Assembly (NCBI GenBank): GCA_021774625.1
Contig: JAJFIV010000007.1
Span: 62,001-126,000, forward strand
Length of the DNA: 64,000 nucleotides
Origin: Alphaproteobacteria bacterium
Lineage (GTDB): Bacteria > Pseudomonadota > Alphaproteobacteria > Sphingomonadales > JAKSBY01
Reading direction: 5' to 3'
Shown piece after piece: positions 30,624 through 40,100 of this stretch (position 1 is the stretch's first letter; the number at the start of each line of letters is the position of its first letter). The position numbers and the translations under genes were made by a program. Below the pieces are notes generated by a model. That model was not told where the DNA came from, ran no database searches, and saw only the letters and a program-made list of their open reading frames with translations.

Positions 30624-32501
30624 TCAGGATCTGTGAAAGGCGCCGCGCAGCAGATAGCGATAAACAAGATCTCTGATATTGTCCGGCGCCACCAATTGCA
30701 TGCGTTCCAGCGCCCGGCTTTCCCGCTTGCCCGGTACACCTTTGAGCCATCCGGCCAGGGCAAGACGCATCAGCGCCGGCTTGGAGTGCGCGGCCGCCTT
30801 CAGTTTTTCAAGGGCGGGCAGCAAATCCCGCTCGCTTTCGGTAAAATCCGTCCCAAAGGGAAATTCCGGCAACAGCCCGGCATCCCGGGCCGCACACAGA
30901 ATGGATTGTATTTTTTGCGGGAGATTGTTTTTCCACCGCTGTGGTGGCCGGAAATCCCCGGGCAGTTTGCCCGCCTCTTTTGCATCGGCGATTAATTTCT
31001 CCTGAAACCGCGCATCGGCAACGGACAGCATTTCAGTGATCACGGCAGCGTCGCTTTTGCCGCGCAGGTCGGCCACGCCATATTCGGTGATGATGATATC
31101 GCGCAGATGGCGTGGGATCGTCTGATGGGCATACTTCCAGACAATATTGCTTGCCAGCCGCTTACCATGACCGCGCACGGCGTTCAGCATGATGACCGAA
31201 CGGGCATCCTTCAGCGCAAAGGACTGGCGTACAAAATCAAACTGGCCACCAACCCCGCTCACCACCTGCCCTGATTCGAGGCCGTCGGAAATAACCGCAC
31301 CCAGCAGGGTGGCTTTCATGGCGTTATTGATAAAGCGCGCATCCTTGCGGTCCCGCCGTTTCTTTTCAAACGCCTCGTGGGCGTCGTTCACAAAACTGAC
31401 GCTGGACATGCCAATTCTGTCACGCGCGGATTGCGGCATGTCCCGAAGTCTTTGATAAAAGGATCGGGGACCGAGAAAAAAAGCGGCATGCACGAGACAG
31501 CCGTCGACCTGACGCCTGACTACGCCCGCGTCAATCAGGTCCAGAAAGGTGTCAACCAGCATTTCGCTGGCGCCGTAAAGGCCTTTAGAAAACGGACGGT
31601 CGTCACAGGCTTTGGGTGGCGGAGCATCAGGCGCCAACTGCTTCATAATGGCGCGATATGCGGCGTTGTTCCTGTGGCGCATAATAAGCGCATGCGCGAT
31701 GGCGTCACCCACCGAGCCGATACCGATCTGCAGGGTGCCGCCATCCGGTATCAGGCGCGCCGCATGGAAGCCGGCTGCGTAATCGGCAAGGCTGACCGGA
31801 CGTTTCGGCGTGTTATACAAGGGAGCCGCCGCGCACTCGCCCTCCAGAATATGGTCGAATTCCTGCGCGGCGATTTCGGCATCATGCCCCATAAAAGGCA
31901 GGTCATTATTAATCTGGCCAATGAACTGAAAATCGGCTTCACCCTCCCGGCGCGCCTTGAGAAGGTCAATCGTGATGTCGGGATTACAACTCAGACTGTA
32001 CGTCCTGCCAGCGGGCTGTGTCCCATCGCCGCCGTCACACGCGACCATCTGCGCGACAACATTGATCCCCGCATCCAGAATATAACCGGCGGCATCGGTA
32101 TAATTGGCGCTGACATAATTTTGCTGGACCGGGTCCACGCCAAGCCACTGACCGGCGGTCAGAAAAAACTCGACAATCTCGATATTTCCCGGAAGATCGC
32201 CCCGCCGCAGGGCCTTGGCATAATCCAGACCGGCATAGCCCTTGAACAGCCGGTCCGTCAGCGGCGCTATGAAACGGCGTTCCAGTTCGCTGTTGGCAGC
32301 GGGTTTTTCCAGCGTCAGCGCCGTATAAATTTTTAATGAGATTCCGGGATCCGCGCAGGCTCGCTGATAGAGGATATTAACCAGATGGACAGGTTTTCCA
32401 AGGCCAAGCGGAATGGCGAGAACGACGCGCCCCGAGGTCTTTTTGAGAATGGAGTCAGCAAGCGCGCCGGCGTCTTCCCATATTTTTGGCCTGCCACCCA
32501 T
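30624..32501 (-). CDS. Acetyl-CoA hydrolase/transferase family protein
   Basis: A 625-residue cytoplasmic protein of the class I CoA-transferase fold. The N-terminal half carries LAIPLGLGKPVHLVNILYQR. The C-terminal acetyl-CoA hydrolase domain carries GTLQIGIGSVGDAIAHALIM, GLYGASEMLVDTFLDLIDAG with the likely catalytic Glu, SGVGGQFDFVRQSFA, and TEYGVADLRGKSD. This longer form (over 600 residues) differs from the 500-residue succinyl-CoA:acetate transferases. Whether it hydrolyses acyl-CoA or swaps CoA to another acid is not decided by sequence. The frame starts at 32501; a good ribosome-binding site is not obvious. Confidence 0.88.
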   Translation of the reverse strand: MGGRPKIWEDAGALADSILKKTSGRVVLAIPLGLGKPVHLVNILYQRACADPGISLKIYTALTLEKPAANSELERRFIAPLTDRLFKGYAGLDYAKALRRGDLPGNIEIVEFFLTAGQWLGVDPVQQNYVSANYTDAAGYILDAGINVVAQMVACDGGDGTQPAGRTYSLSCNPDITIDLLKARREGEADFQFIGQINNDLPFMGHDAEIAAQEFDHILEGECAAAPLYNTPKRPVSLADYAAGFHAARLIPDGGTLQIGIGSVGDAIAHALIMRHRNNAAYRAIMKQLAPDAPPPKACDDRPFSKGLYGASEMLVDTFLDLIDAGVVRRQVDGCLVHAAFFLGPRSFYQRLRDMPQSARDRIGMSSVSFVNDAHEAFEKKRRDRKDARFINNAMKATLLGAVISDGLESGQVVSGVGGQFDFVRQSFALKDARSVIMLNAVRGHGKRLASNIVWKYAHQTIPRHLRDIIITEYGVADLRGKSDAAVITEMLSVADARFQEKLIADAKEAGKLPGDFRPPQRWKNNLPQKIQSILCAARDAGLLPEFPFGTDFTESERDLLPALEKLKAAAHSKPALMRLALAGWLKGVPGKRESRALERMQLVAPDNIRDLVYRYLLRGAFHRS

Positions 32502-32587
32502 CCGTCTCGAAACTGCTCCCTAAAGAAAATCGCTAAAAGCGGATTCCCGGACAGAACTCTGGGGCATTTAAAGGGGATCCGCAAATA

Positions 32588-32616
32588 AAAACAGCGCCCG
32601 TTACAAGCGCCGTTTT
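32588..32616 (-). terminator. Intrinsic terminator after the M28 peptidase gene
   Basis: AAAACAGCGC (32588-32597) against GCGCCGTTTT (32607-32616), with one mismatch and a nine-base loop. On the minus strand it ends in TGTTTTTATTTG. It lies 25 bases past the M28 peptidase stop and upstream of the acetyl-CoA hydrolase gene, so the two are separate transcripts. Confidence 0.75.
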
Positions 32617-32640
32617 AATATCGTACGGATGCCTTTCGGC

Positions 32641-34248
32641 CTATTCATCGTCCCCGTTATCGGGATCGAGATCGGTGGGCAAGGGCATGCGCGGCATCCG
32701 TTCGTCCCTCATCGCCGCATGATACAGGAAGGAGGCCATGATGATCGCTGCCTGCTGCAGGTCCTTCTCATAGACATGAGACAATGTATCAATCTGGCTG
32801 TGATGCAGACGGCTGCCGTAATCGAGCGGGTCCTGAATGAACTGAAAGCCGGGCAGACCGATCCACTGGAACGGCTGATGATCGGTACCCCCGGTATTGC
32901 CGAGCACGACGGTTTCGGCGCCGAGATCATGGAACGGTTTCAACCAGGATTTAAAAATGGGCTGCAGCGCCGGATTGCCTTCACCATAAATGCCGCGGAT
33001 TTTGCCTGACCCATTATCAAGGTTGAAATAGACCGAGAGCTTCTCATGCGCCGGTTTGGGCTGGATCGGCCACTGGCTGGTAAAGCTGAAAAAGCGCGGC
33101 AGTCCCTGATCCTCTTCCTTTTCCGACAACGGACGCTCGGCAAAATGCCGGGTGACATAATCGAGCGAACCGTAAAAACCCTGCTCTTCACCACTCCAAA
33201 GGCCAAAACGAATGGTGCGTTTCGGCTTGATGCCAATAGCGGAAAGAATGCGCGCGGCTTCCATCACAACGGCCGACCCTGCCCCGTTATCGACAGCTCC
33301 GTCACCGACAAACCAGGAATCGAGATGGGCGCCCGCCATGACAATTTCCGGATTGCGGCCCTGGCCGGGAATTTCGGCGATGGTGTTATATCCTTTGGTG
33401 TCGTCATCGTAATATTGGGCTTCGACTTCCAGTTCCAATGTAACGGTATTGTCAAGATCCAACAGCCGCATGGTCCGGTCATAATCTTCACTGGTCATGG
33501 AAAGGACAGGAATTTCGACGGTTTTGCCGACTTCATAAATATAGAAGGAAGCCTCAATCAGCGCCGCCTCGCGGGGGCTGATCTTGATGGCCGCAACCGC
33601 CCCCTCTTCTTTCAGGAATTTATACAGGTCCTGCGTGAAGGCGAATAATTTCTTGAAGTTGCCAAAGCCGCCGGAACCTCGCGCATTGGGAATATCATAT
33701 TCCTTCGTATTGGCCAGGCTCTTCTCGTCACGGCGGGTAAAAATATTGTTGGAAGGCTCGCGCCGTTCACGGGCTTTATCCAGCAGAACAATCTTGCCCG
33801 AGAGTTTGCCGCGATAGTCTTCAAAATCTTCCTCGTCATCAATTGTCACATGGATGACTTCCCCGCTGACGACACCGTCTGTGCCGGGCGTCCAGCCCAT
33901 GGGCAGCGCATAAAGCTGGGCAACGCGGGGGCTTGTCATCCGAACGACAGATTTTGAAAAGGTCCAGCCGCGGCCAAACTCGAAATCTTCAAGATGAGCA
34001 TTTTCGAGGCCCCATTCAGCGAATTTGTCGCGGGTCCAGTCATTGGACTGTTTCATTTGCGGCGAGCCGGTGAGGCGCGGACCGATGACATCCGTCAGAT
34101 GCTGCAGAGTATCCATCACTTCCGAATGGTTGATGCCCTGATCAAAAATGCGGTTGACGATCTCAAGATCGACCTCTTCTTCGGCAAAAGCCGTGAAAGG
34201 CGTGAAACAGAATATGGAAACCGCAATAATGCGGGTAATTGCGCGCAT
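32641..34248 (-). CDS. Secreted M28 family metallopeptidase with PA domain
   Basis: A 535-residue product from the ATG at 34248, with a strong AGGAGGG upstream; the frame opens slightly earlier. The signal peptide is ITRIIAVSIFCFTPFTAFA. A protease-associated insert lies at about residues 115-250. The zinc-binding M28 core is AHLDSWFVGDGAVDNGAGSA, LWSGEEQGFYGS (catalytic Glu pair), and a late His in GGTDHQPFQW or SRLHHSQIDTLSH. It is likely an exported carboxypeptidase or aminopeptidase acting on short peptides, a companion to the M1 enzyme nearby. The exact specificity is not readable. Confidence 0.9.
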   Translation of the reverse strand: MRAITRIIAVSIFCFTPFTAFAEEEVDLEIVNRIFDQGINHSEVMDTLQHLTDVIGPRLTGSPQMKQSNDWTRDKFAEWGLENAHLEDFEFGRGWTFSKSVVRMTSPRVAQLYALPMGWTPGTDGVVSGEVIHVTIDDEEDFEDYRGKLSGKIVLLDKARERREPSNNIFTRRDEKSLANTKEYDIPNARGSGGFGNFKKLFAFTQDLYKFLKEEGAVAAIKISPREAALIEASFYIYEVGKTVEIPVLSMTSEDYDRTMRLLDLDNTVTLELEVEAQYYDDDTKGYNTIAEIPGQGRNPEIVMAGAHLDSWFVGDGAVDNGAGSAVVMEAARILSAIGIKPKRTIRFGLWSGEEQGFYGSLDYVTRHFAERPLSEKEEDQGLPRFFSFTSQWPIQPKPAHEKLSVYFNLDNGSGKIRGIYGEGNPALQPIFKSWLKPFHDLGAETVVLGNTGGTDHQPFQWIGLPGFQFIQDPLDYGSRLHHSQIDTLSHVYEKDLQQAAIIMASFLYHAAMRDERMPRMPLPTDLDPDNGDDE

Positions 34249-34362
34249 GGGGACCCTCCTCAGTGTCAAATCGCTGTTCTTTTAACCGACCGAACCGTAG
34301 GAGCGGCCCCTCATCCGCGTCAAGCATAAGTTTTGCAAATAATCTTTTTTCCGGCTAGCAGA

Positions 34363-35508
34363 ATGGGCATGACAAAAAACTACGATATCATAGTTTGCGG
34401 TCTGGGTATCATGGGGCGGGCAGCGGTTGCAGTGCTGGCGGACCGGGGCTTTAAAGTCCTCGGGCTGGACAGATTCGGCCCGGTTCACGATCTGGGGTCC
34501 AGTCATGGCCGGACCCGGATGATTCGCCATACTTATTTTGAAGGGGATTTCTATATCCCCCTGCTGACCCGCGCCTATGAAGCCTGGCGGGAATGGGAAA
34601 ATACATCCGGTGACGTTCTGCTGGACATCACGGGCGGGCTGTTTATCGGCCCGCAATCCGGAACGGTTGCCGGAAACAGCCTGATGGCGGCGCGGGCGCA
34701 AAATCTGGACCACCATTATCTGGATGCCCGGCAAATGGCGGAACGTTTTCCGGCTTTGACAATTCCGGAAGCGCATGCGGGCGTGCTCGAGCCAGGGGCG
34801 GGTCAGATACGGGCCGGGGCTGCCATAAATGTTTCGCTGAATGCCGCCAAAGAACGGGGGGCGACTCTGAATTTCAATGAATCGGTCTGCTCCGTAACGG
34901 AGAATCCGGACCGGAGCCTGTCCCTGCACACGGAAAAATCAACCTATTCAACGAAGCGTCTTGTTTTAACGGCAGGTCCCTGGTCCGGGCCTTTGCTGGA
35001 ATCACTTGGATTTCGCCCGCCCCTAAGAGCCGAACGGCGGGCCCTTCACTGGTTTTCAAGCCCGGTCGGGCCGCCGCAATTTCTACCCGCCGTTATTGAA
35101 CTGGATAACGGCGATATATTCTATTGCTTTCCGGAATATGAAAATGGCTGGCAGATAAAATGCGCTTACCACTGGCGTGGCGATACCGGGCGCCATGATG
35201 ATCCGGATAGCATGGAGCGCACCATCAGGGACCACGAAATAGAAGGCGTCCGTTCTCTGTTGGCCCATTATGCGCCAAGCCTCAAAGACCGGTATTCCCA
35301 TTCAAAAACCTGTGTTTACACAGTGACGCCCGATGGACATTTTATCATCGGCGCCGTTCCGGGCCGATCCAATATTTTCCTGGCCGGCGGTTTTTCCGGT
35401 CACGGTTTTAAATTTGCCCCTGTCATCGGGGAAATTCTGGCGGATTTTGTGGCGGGAAAGGCACCCCATTTTGATCTAACGCCTTTTTTGCCGGACCGTT
35501 TTCTTTAA
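34363..35508 (+). CDS. Monomeric sarcosine / N-methyl-tryptophan oxidase family flavoprotein
   Basis: An FAD-dependent amine oxidase of the MSOX/SolA family, 381 residues from the ATG at 34363 (a second ATG lies two codons on). The Rossmann motif is YDIIVCGLGIMGRAAVAVLA, followed by the family's SSHGRTRMIRHTYFE. C317 in SKTCVYTVTPDGHFIIG matches the cysteine that holds FAD covalently in MSOX. Near the C end is FLAGGFSGHGFKFAP. It oxidises a secondary N-methyl amino acid, producing hydrogen peroxide; the exact substrate is open. It ends three bases from the convergent cupin gene. Confidence 0.9.
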   Translation: MGMTKNYDIIVCGLGIMGRAAVAVLADRGFKVLGLDRFGPVHDLGSSHGRTRMIRHTYFEGDFYIPLLTRAYEAWREWENTSGDVLLDITGGLFIGPQSGTVAGNSLMAARAQNLDHHYLDARQMAERFPALTIPEAHAGVLEPGAGQIRAGAAINVSLNAAKERGATLNFNESVCSVTENPDRSLSLHTEKSTYSTKRLVLTAGPWSGPLLESLGFRPPLRAERRALHWFSSPVGPPQFLPAVIELDNGDIFYCFPEYENGWQIKCAYHWRGDTGRHDDPDSMERTIRDHEIEGVRSLLAHYAPSLKDRYSHSKTCVYTVTPDGHFIIGAVPGRSNIFLAGGFSGHGFKFAPVIGEILADFVAGKAPHFDLTPFLPDRFL

Positions 35509-35511
35509 AAT

Positions 35512-35973
35512 CTATTCGATCAGCGTGGTTTTCACGGGTCCGAAGCCGCGGATTTCGACAATCACTTCTTCCTCCTTCGCACCGTCAAAATGGGCTTTGC
35601 CGGCGGGATGCAGCATAAAGCCGCCCGCCTTAACGGGCTGTGTGGCATCTACATCGAACTTCTCCCCGATCCCCGCATACCAGGTGCCGGAAATCACTGT
35701 GGCCAGCCGGTCCGTACTGTGGAAATGGGGCCGGCTCATAACTCCGGGTGAAAATTTGGCGCGAATGATATAAAGCCCTTCCCACCGGGGATCGCCATAG
35801 ACAGTCGCGACAAACAGACCTTCAAATCCTGCATAAGGCTGCCAGACCAGTTCATCGGGCTGGATGATTACAAACCCGTCATTTTCATCCTTTTCTGCAG
35901 CAACGGCGCCGGTGAGAAACGAAAAAGCAATACAGAGTGTGGCAAAAAAAGCAGAAATGTGTTCTGGAAGCAT
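35512..35973 (-). CDS. Exported cupin-domain protein
   Basis: A 153-residue product from the ATG at 35973 (AAAGG upstream), with signal peptide HISAFFATLCIAFSFLTGAV then AAEKDEN. A cupin barrel follows with VMSRPHFHSTDRLATVISGTWY, where the HxH and later Asp/His positions could bind a metal, and the second strand set at GGFMLHPAGKAHFDGAKEE. The frame opens 13 codons earlier without need. Periplasmic cupins of this type have no settled function. It is convergent with the flavoprotein gene and divergent from galE. Confidence 0.85.
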   Translation of the reverse strand: MLPEHISAFFATLCIAFSFLTGAVAAEKDENDGFVIIQPDELVWQPYAGFEGLFVATVYGDPRWEGLYIIRAKFSPGVMSRPHFHSTDRLATVISGTWYAGIGEKFDVDATQPVKAGGFMLHPAGKAHFDGAKEEEVIVEIRGFGPVKTTLIE

Positions 35974-36056
35974 AAATTGCCTTTCATCTTGTCTTTTGTC
36001 TGCAGCCGCCATGTGATAGCACGGCGGCTGAGGCGAAAAAAGGGAGCAAATTTACG

Positions 36057-37070
36057 ATGGCCATATTGCTGACCGGCGGGGCCGGATATATCGGATCACA
36101 CAGCGCCATCGAATTTTTGAGCGCGGGTCATGACGTGATTGTTGTGGACAATCTTTCCAACAGCTCGCGCATTGCCCTGGAGCGCGTCGAGCAAATTACC
36201 GGCAAATCCGTTGCATTTTATGAAACCGACATCCGGGACCGGGACGCCCTGAGGGCGATCTTTTCAGATAATGCAATTGAGGCTGTTGTTCATTTTGCCG
36301 GCCTCAAGGCGGTCGGTGAATCGGTCGCCAGGCCGCTCTTTTATTATGACAACAATGTCGGCGGCAGCAATATTCTCTGCGAAGTCATGGCCGAGTTCGG
36401 TGTGAAAAGCATAGTGTTTTCCTCCTCCGCCACTGTTTACGGCGCACCGGACACGGTTCCGATACCGGAAACGGCGGCGCTCAGGCCAACCAACCCTTAT
36501 GGCTGGTCGAAATTCATGATCGAGCAGATTTTACGGGACCTTCACCTTTCCGATCAGGAATGGCGTGTCGCCATCCTGCGTTATTTCAATCCCGCGGGCG
36601 CCCATGAAAGCGGCCTGATCGGCGAAGACCCCAACGACATTCCCAACAATCTGATGCCCTATATTTCTCAGGTCGCCATAGGCAAACTTGAAATGCTTTC
36701 AGTCTTTGGCGGTGACTACGAAACCCGGGACGGCACCGGAGTGAGGGATTATCTCCATGTCGTGGATCTCGCGCGCGGCCATGTGGATGCCCTGAAAGCG
36801 CTGGATCACCGGCCGGGCATCCTCACCGTCAATCTCGGGACCGGTCAGGGTTATTCTGTTCTCGAGGTTGCAAACGCCTTCAAACAGGCGTCCGGCAAAC
36901 CCATCCCCTATAAAATAACCGGACGCAGAGCCGGTGATATTGCCGAATGTTATGCGGATGCGGGCGAAGCGGAACGGATGATGGGCTGGAAAGCCCAATT
37001 CGGTCTGGATCGCATGTGCGCCGATTCCTGGCGCTGGCAGACCAAAAACCCCAATGGATATAGGGCTTAG
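36057..37070 (+). CDS. galE: UDP-glucose 4-epimerase
   Basis: NAD-dependent short-chain dehydrogenase-type enzyme exchanging UDP-glucose and UDP-galactose for surface polysaccharide or LPS. The 337-residue product has GGAGYIGSHSAIEFL at the start. FSSSATVYGAP supplies the active-site Ser, and the catalytic pair is Y148/K152 in NPYGWSKFM. LRYFNPAGAHESGLIGEDP and GTGVRDYLHVVDLA are the substrate-side signatures. Standard length. It lies 83 bases from the divergent cupin gene and 117 bases before the adhesin gene. No glycosyltransferases adjoin it. Confidence 0.97.
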   Translation: MAILLTGGAGYIGSHSAIEFLSAGHDVIVVDNLSNSSRIALERVEQITGKSVAFYETDIRDRDALRAIFSDNAIEAVVHFAGLKAVGESVARPLFYYDNNVGGSNILCEVMAEFGVKSIVFSSSATVYGAPDTVPIPETAALRPTNPYGWSKFMIEQILRDLHLSDQEWRVAILRYFNPAGAHESGLIGEDPNDIPNNLMPYISQVAIGKLEMLSVFGGDYETRDGTGVRDYLHVVDLARGHVDALKALDHRPGILTVNLGTGQGYSVLEVANAFKQASGKPIPYKITGRRAGDIAECYADAGEAERMMGWKAQFGLDRMCADSWRWQTKNPNGYRA

Positions 37071-37187
37071 GGACTGCTACAAGCGGAATAAGAAAGGCTT
37101 AAACTTTATCCTTCCTTAACCATGTCCGGTTGATACTGCTGCCCTTGAAGGGGCGGGCGCAAAAGGCTCGCCTGTTCCCTATTTGCG

Positions 37188-40100
37188 GTGCAGAATTTGA
37201 CGGCCAAATCCTTATCCATCTTTGCTGTTCTTGCCAGCTCACTTCTGATCCTGTCCTGTCAAAGTCCGGATCTGCAGCAATATGCATCGGCGGATAAAAT
37301 CCGGGAATATGCCCGGCAGGTCGCGTCGCAAAGCGATGCGACCGGTCAGGCCGCAAAAGCGGCAAGCGATCTTGCGTTCAATACGGCCCTTACCGCCGCC
37401 GTCAATGAACCGCTGGAAAACCGCAAGGATTTTCTGGGTCATCCCGTCGATATCGATTCCACCTTACGGCTTTCCGACGGAGCAAAACTGTCTGGCGATC
37501 TGGATGCCATAATTCCGCTTGGCGTTTCGGGTGCGGATAATGTTTTGAGCGATCAGGAAAATCGTCAATGGGCGGTGTTTCTTCAGCCGGGGCTTTCGAT
37601 CTGGCGCAGTTCGTTCGAACAGACGCGTTACGATTTCAATATCGGGCTTGTCAGCCGTTTTCGGATCAGGGAACTGGAGAATTCCCTTATTGGCGTGGGC
37701 GGTTTTTTCGATATCAATGCCAATAATGGGACCAACCGCTTCGGCCTCGGCGCCGACTGGCAATATCTGGGCTGGTATTCCTCGCTCAATTATTACAAAC
37801 GGCTGTCGGGCTGGAAACGGTCCTCACAGGGGTTTGATGAGCGGGCATTGAACGGCCTTTCGGCCCGGTTCGAACTTCCCGTTCTTGAGCAGGTAAAACT
37901 TGGCTTTGACGCCAACCGCTGGTGGGGGGGCGAGTTTTCCGACGCCGTGCGTGAACAGCTCGGCGCCTCGGTCATATATGACATCACGGACTGGCTGCGG
38001 TTTGAAGTAGGAACCCAGCGCGAAACCGGCGGCAAGCAGCGATTTTCCGCTGAATTCAATGTGAGGCCTTTTGGTGAAAATTTTCTCGGCGATAAATCCG
38101 GCGGTGATTTTTACCGCCGTTTCGACCGGGAAAAACGCATTTTTGTCGAACGGCGCCAGAATGCCCGCGTCCGACTCTCCCTTGCTCAGACCGCTGCGGT
38201 GGAAGGGGCGGCGCCAACGCTTTTCATAACTCTGGAAGAACCAGCCGGTTATCCTGTCAGTGCGACACTGGTTTTCACCGGCTCAGCCAATGCCGACGAT
38301 TTTCAGTTGGATGAGGGGATAACCATTCGGGCAGGCAGCAGCTCCGTCAGCATACCCGTCACCCTGACCGATGACGACCTTTTCGAGGGGGATGAGACGC
38401 TCATCATCGCGATCGCAACCGTTGCGGGAGGGATTGACGTCAGTACGCCTCAAACCCTAACCATCCAGGATAATGAGAGCCCGCCGACGCCTGCTTTTGC
38501 CACGCTCGCATCCCCTAACGTCACGGAAGCGCAAGGCAGCGTTTCCATCACCGCCAATCTGAACGGACCTGCCGCAGATGACAGGGTCATTGATCTGGCG
38601 TTTGACGGGACGGCAACAAGGGAAGAAGACTATTCTGTCGCTAGCGCATCCATCATGATACCTGCTGGTGAGATCAGCGGCAGCCTGCTGATCACGCTGA
38701 TTGAAGACAATGTCTTTGAAGGCGATGAGACCATTATTATCTCATTCGGTAATAACCTCACCGCCCAGAAATCGGTGGCCGGTTTGAAGAAAGCAAGCGC
38801 GGCCGGCAATGACAGCATCACTATCACCATCGAGGAAAACGGCAGCCCGCCAGTTCTGACCCTGGCGCTTGATGCCGACAGTATTCCGGAAATGGACGGT
38901 GTTGCCACCCTCTCTGCCAGCCTCAGCCACCCCACGGTTCTGCCGGTCAGTGTGGTCCTTGCTATCGGCGGAACGGCAACGGGCAACGGGACTGACTATA
39001 GCCTGCCGGAAAATACCATCAGCATTCTGCCCGAGGCGCTGGCCGGCTCCCTCGTCCTGACCACCAATGACGATGAGATTTTTGAAGGGGATGAGACGCT
39101 CCACATCTCCGCCGCCAGTGTCAATAATGCGACCGATGCCTCGACGCTGCAAACCCTTACCATCACCGATGATGAAACCGCACCAGCCGCCAATCCCGTA
39201 CTGAGCCTGACTGTTGATGCCGCCATAATTTCGGAAACAGGCGGTATCGCCACAATCACGGCGAGCCTTGACGTCCCTGCATCCGAAGATGTGACCGTCG
39301 CATTCGGGCTTGCCGGAACGGCAACAGGGGGGGCGGATTATACAGCATCGGCAACAAACATCACTATTCCGGCCGGGGGAATAACCGGAACCCTCACTCT
39401 CTCATCGCAGGATGACACTATTTTCGAGGGGGATGAGACGGTGAGTGTGTCCATAGCATCCCTTACGGCTGCCACCGATGTCTCCACGCCGCAGACAATC
39501 ACTATTGCCGATGACGAAACCCAGCCGAACCTCACCCTTGCCGTCGATCAGAATGTAATCGCTGAAAATGGCGGTGTGGCTGTTGTCACGGCAAGCCTGT
39601 CCGGTCCGGCCGGGACTGATATAATCGTTACCTTCGGTCTTGCCGGCAGCGCAGCGGAGGGACCGGATTACTCCCTGACACCGTCGCCGCTGACCATTCC
39701 GGCAGGAAGCATAACGGCACAGGCAACCCTGTCGGCGACAGATGATCCGGCCTTTGAAGGCGATGAGACCGTCAACCTGTCGGTTGCCGCAGCGCCCGGC
39801 GCCACCGATGTCTCCACGCCGCAGACAATCACTATTGCCGATGACGAAACCCAGCCGAACCTCACTTTGTCCGTCGATCAGAATGTAATCGCTGAAAATG
39901 GCGGTGTGGCCATTCTGACTGCCAACCTTTCCGGCCCGTCCGCCACCGATGTGACCGTCAATCTGGCCTTTGGCGGGACCGCCATCGGCAGCGGTACGGA
40001 TTACTCAACTTCCGCCACTACCGTGACTATTCCGGCGGGGCAAACAAATGGCGCTGTCACGGTCAATGCGATCGATGATGGTATTTTTGAAAATGCCGAA

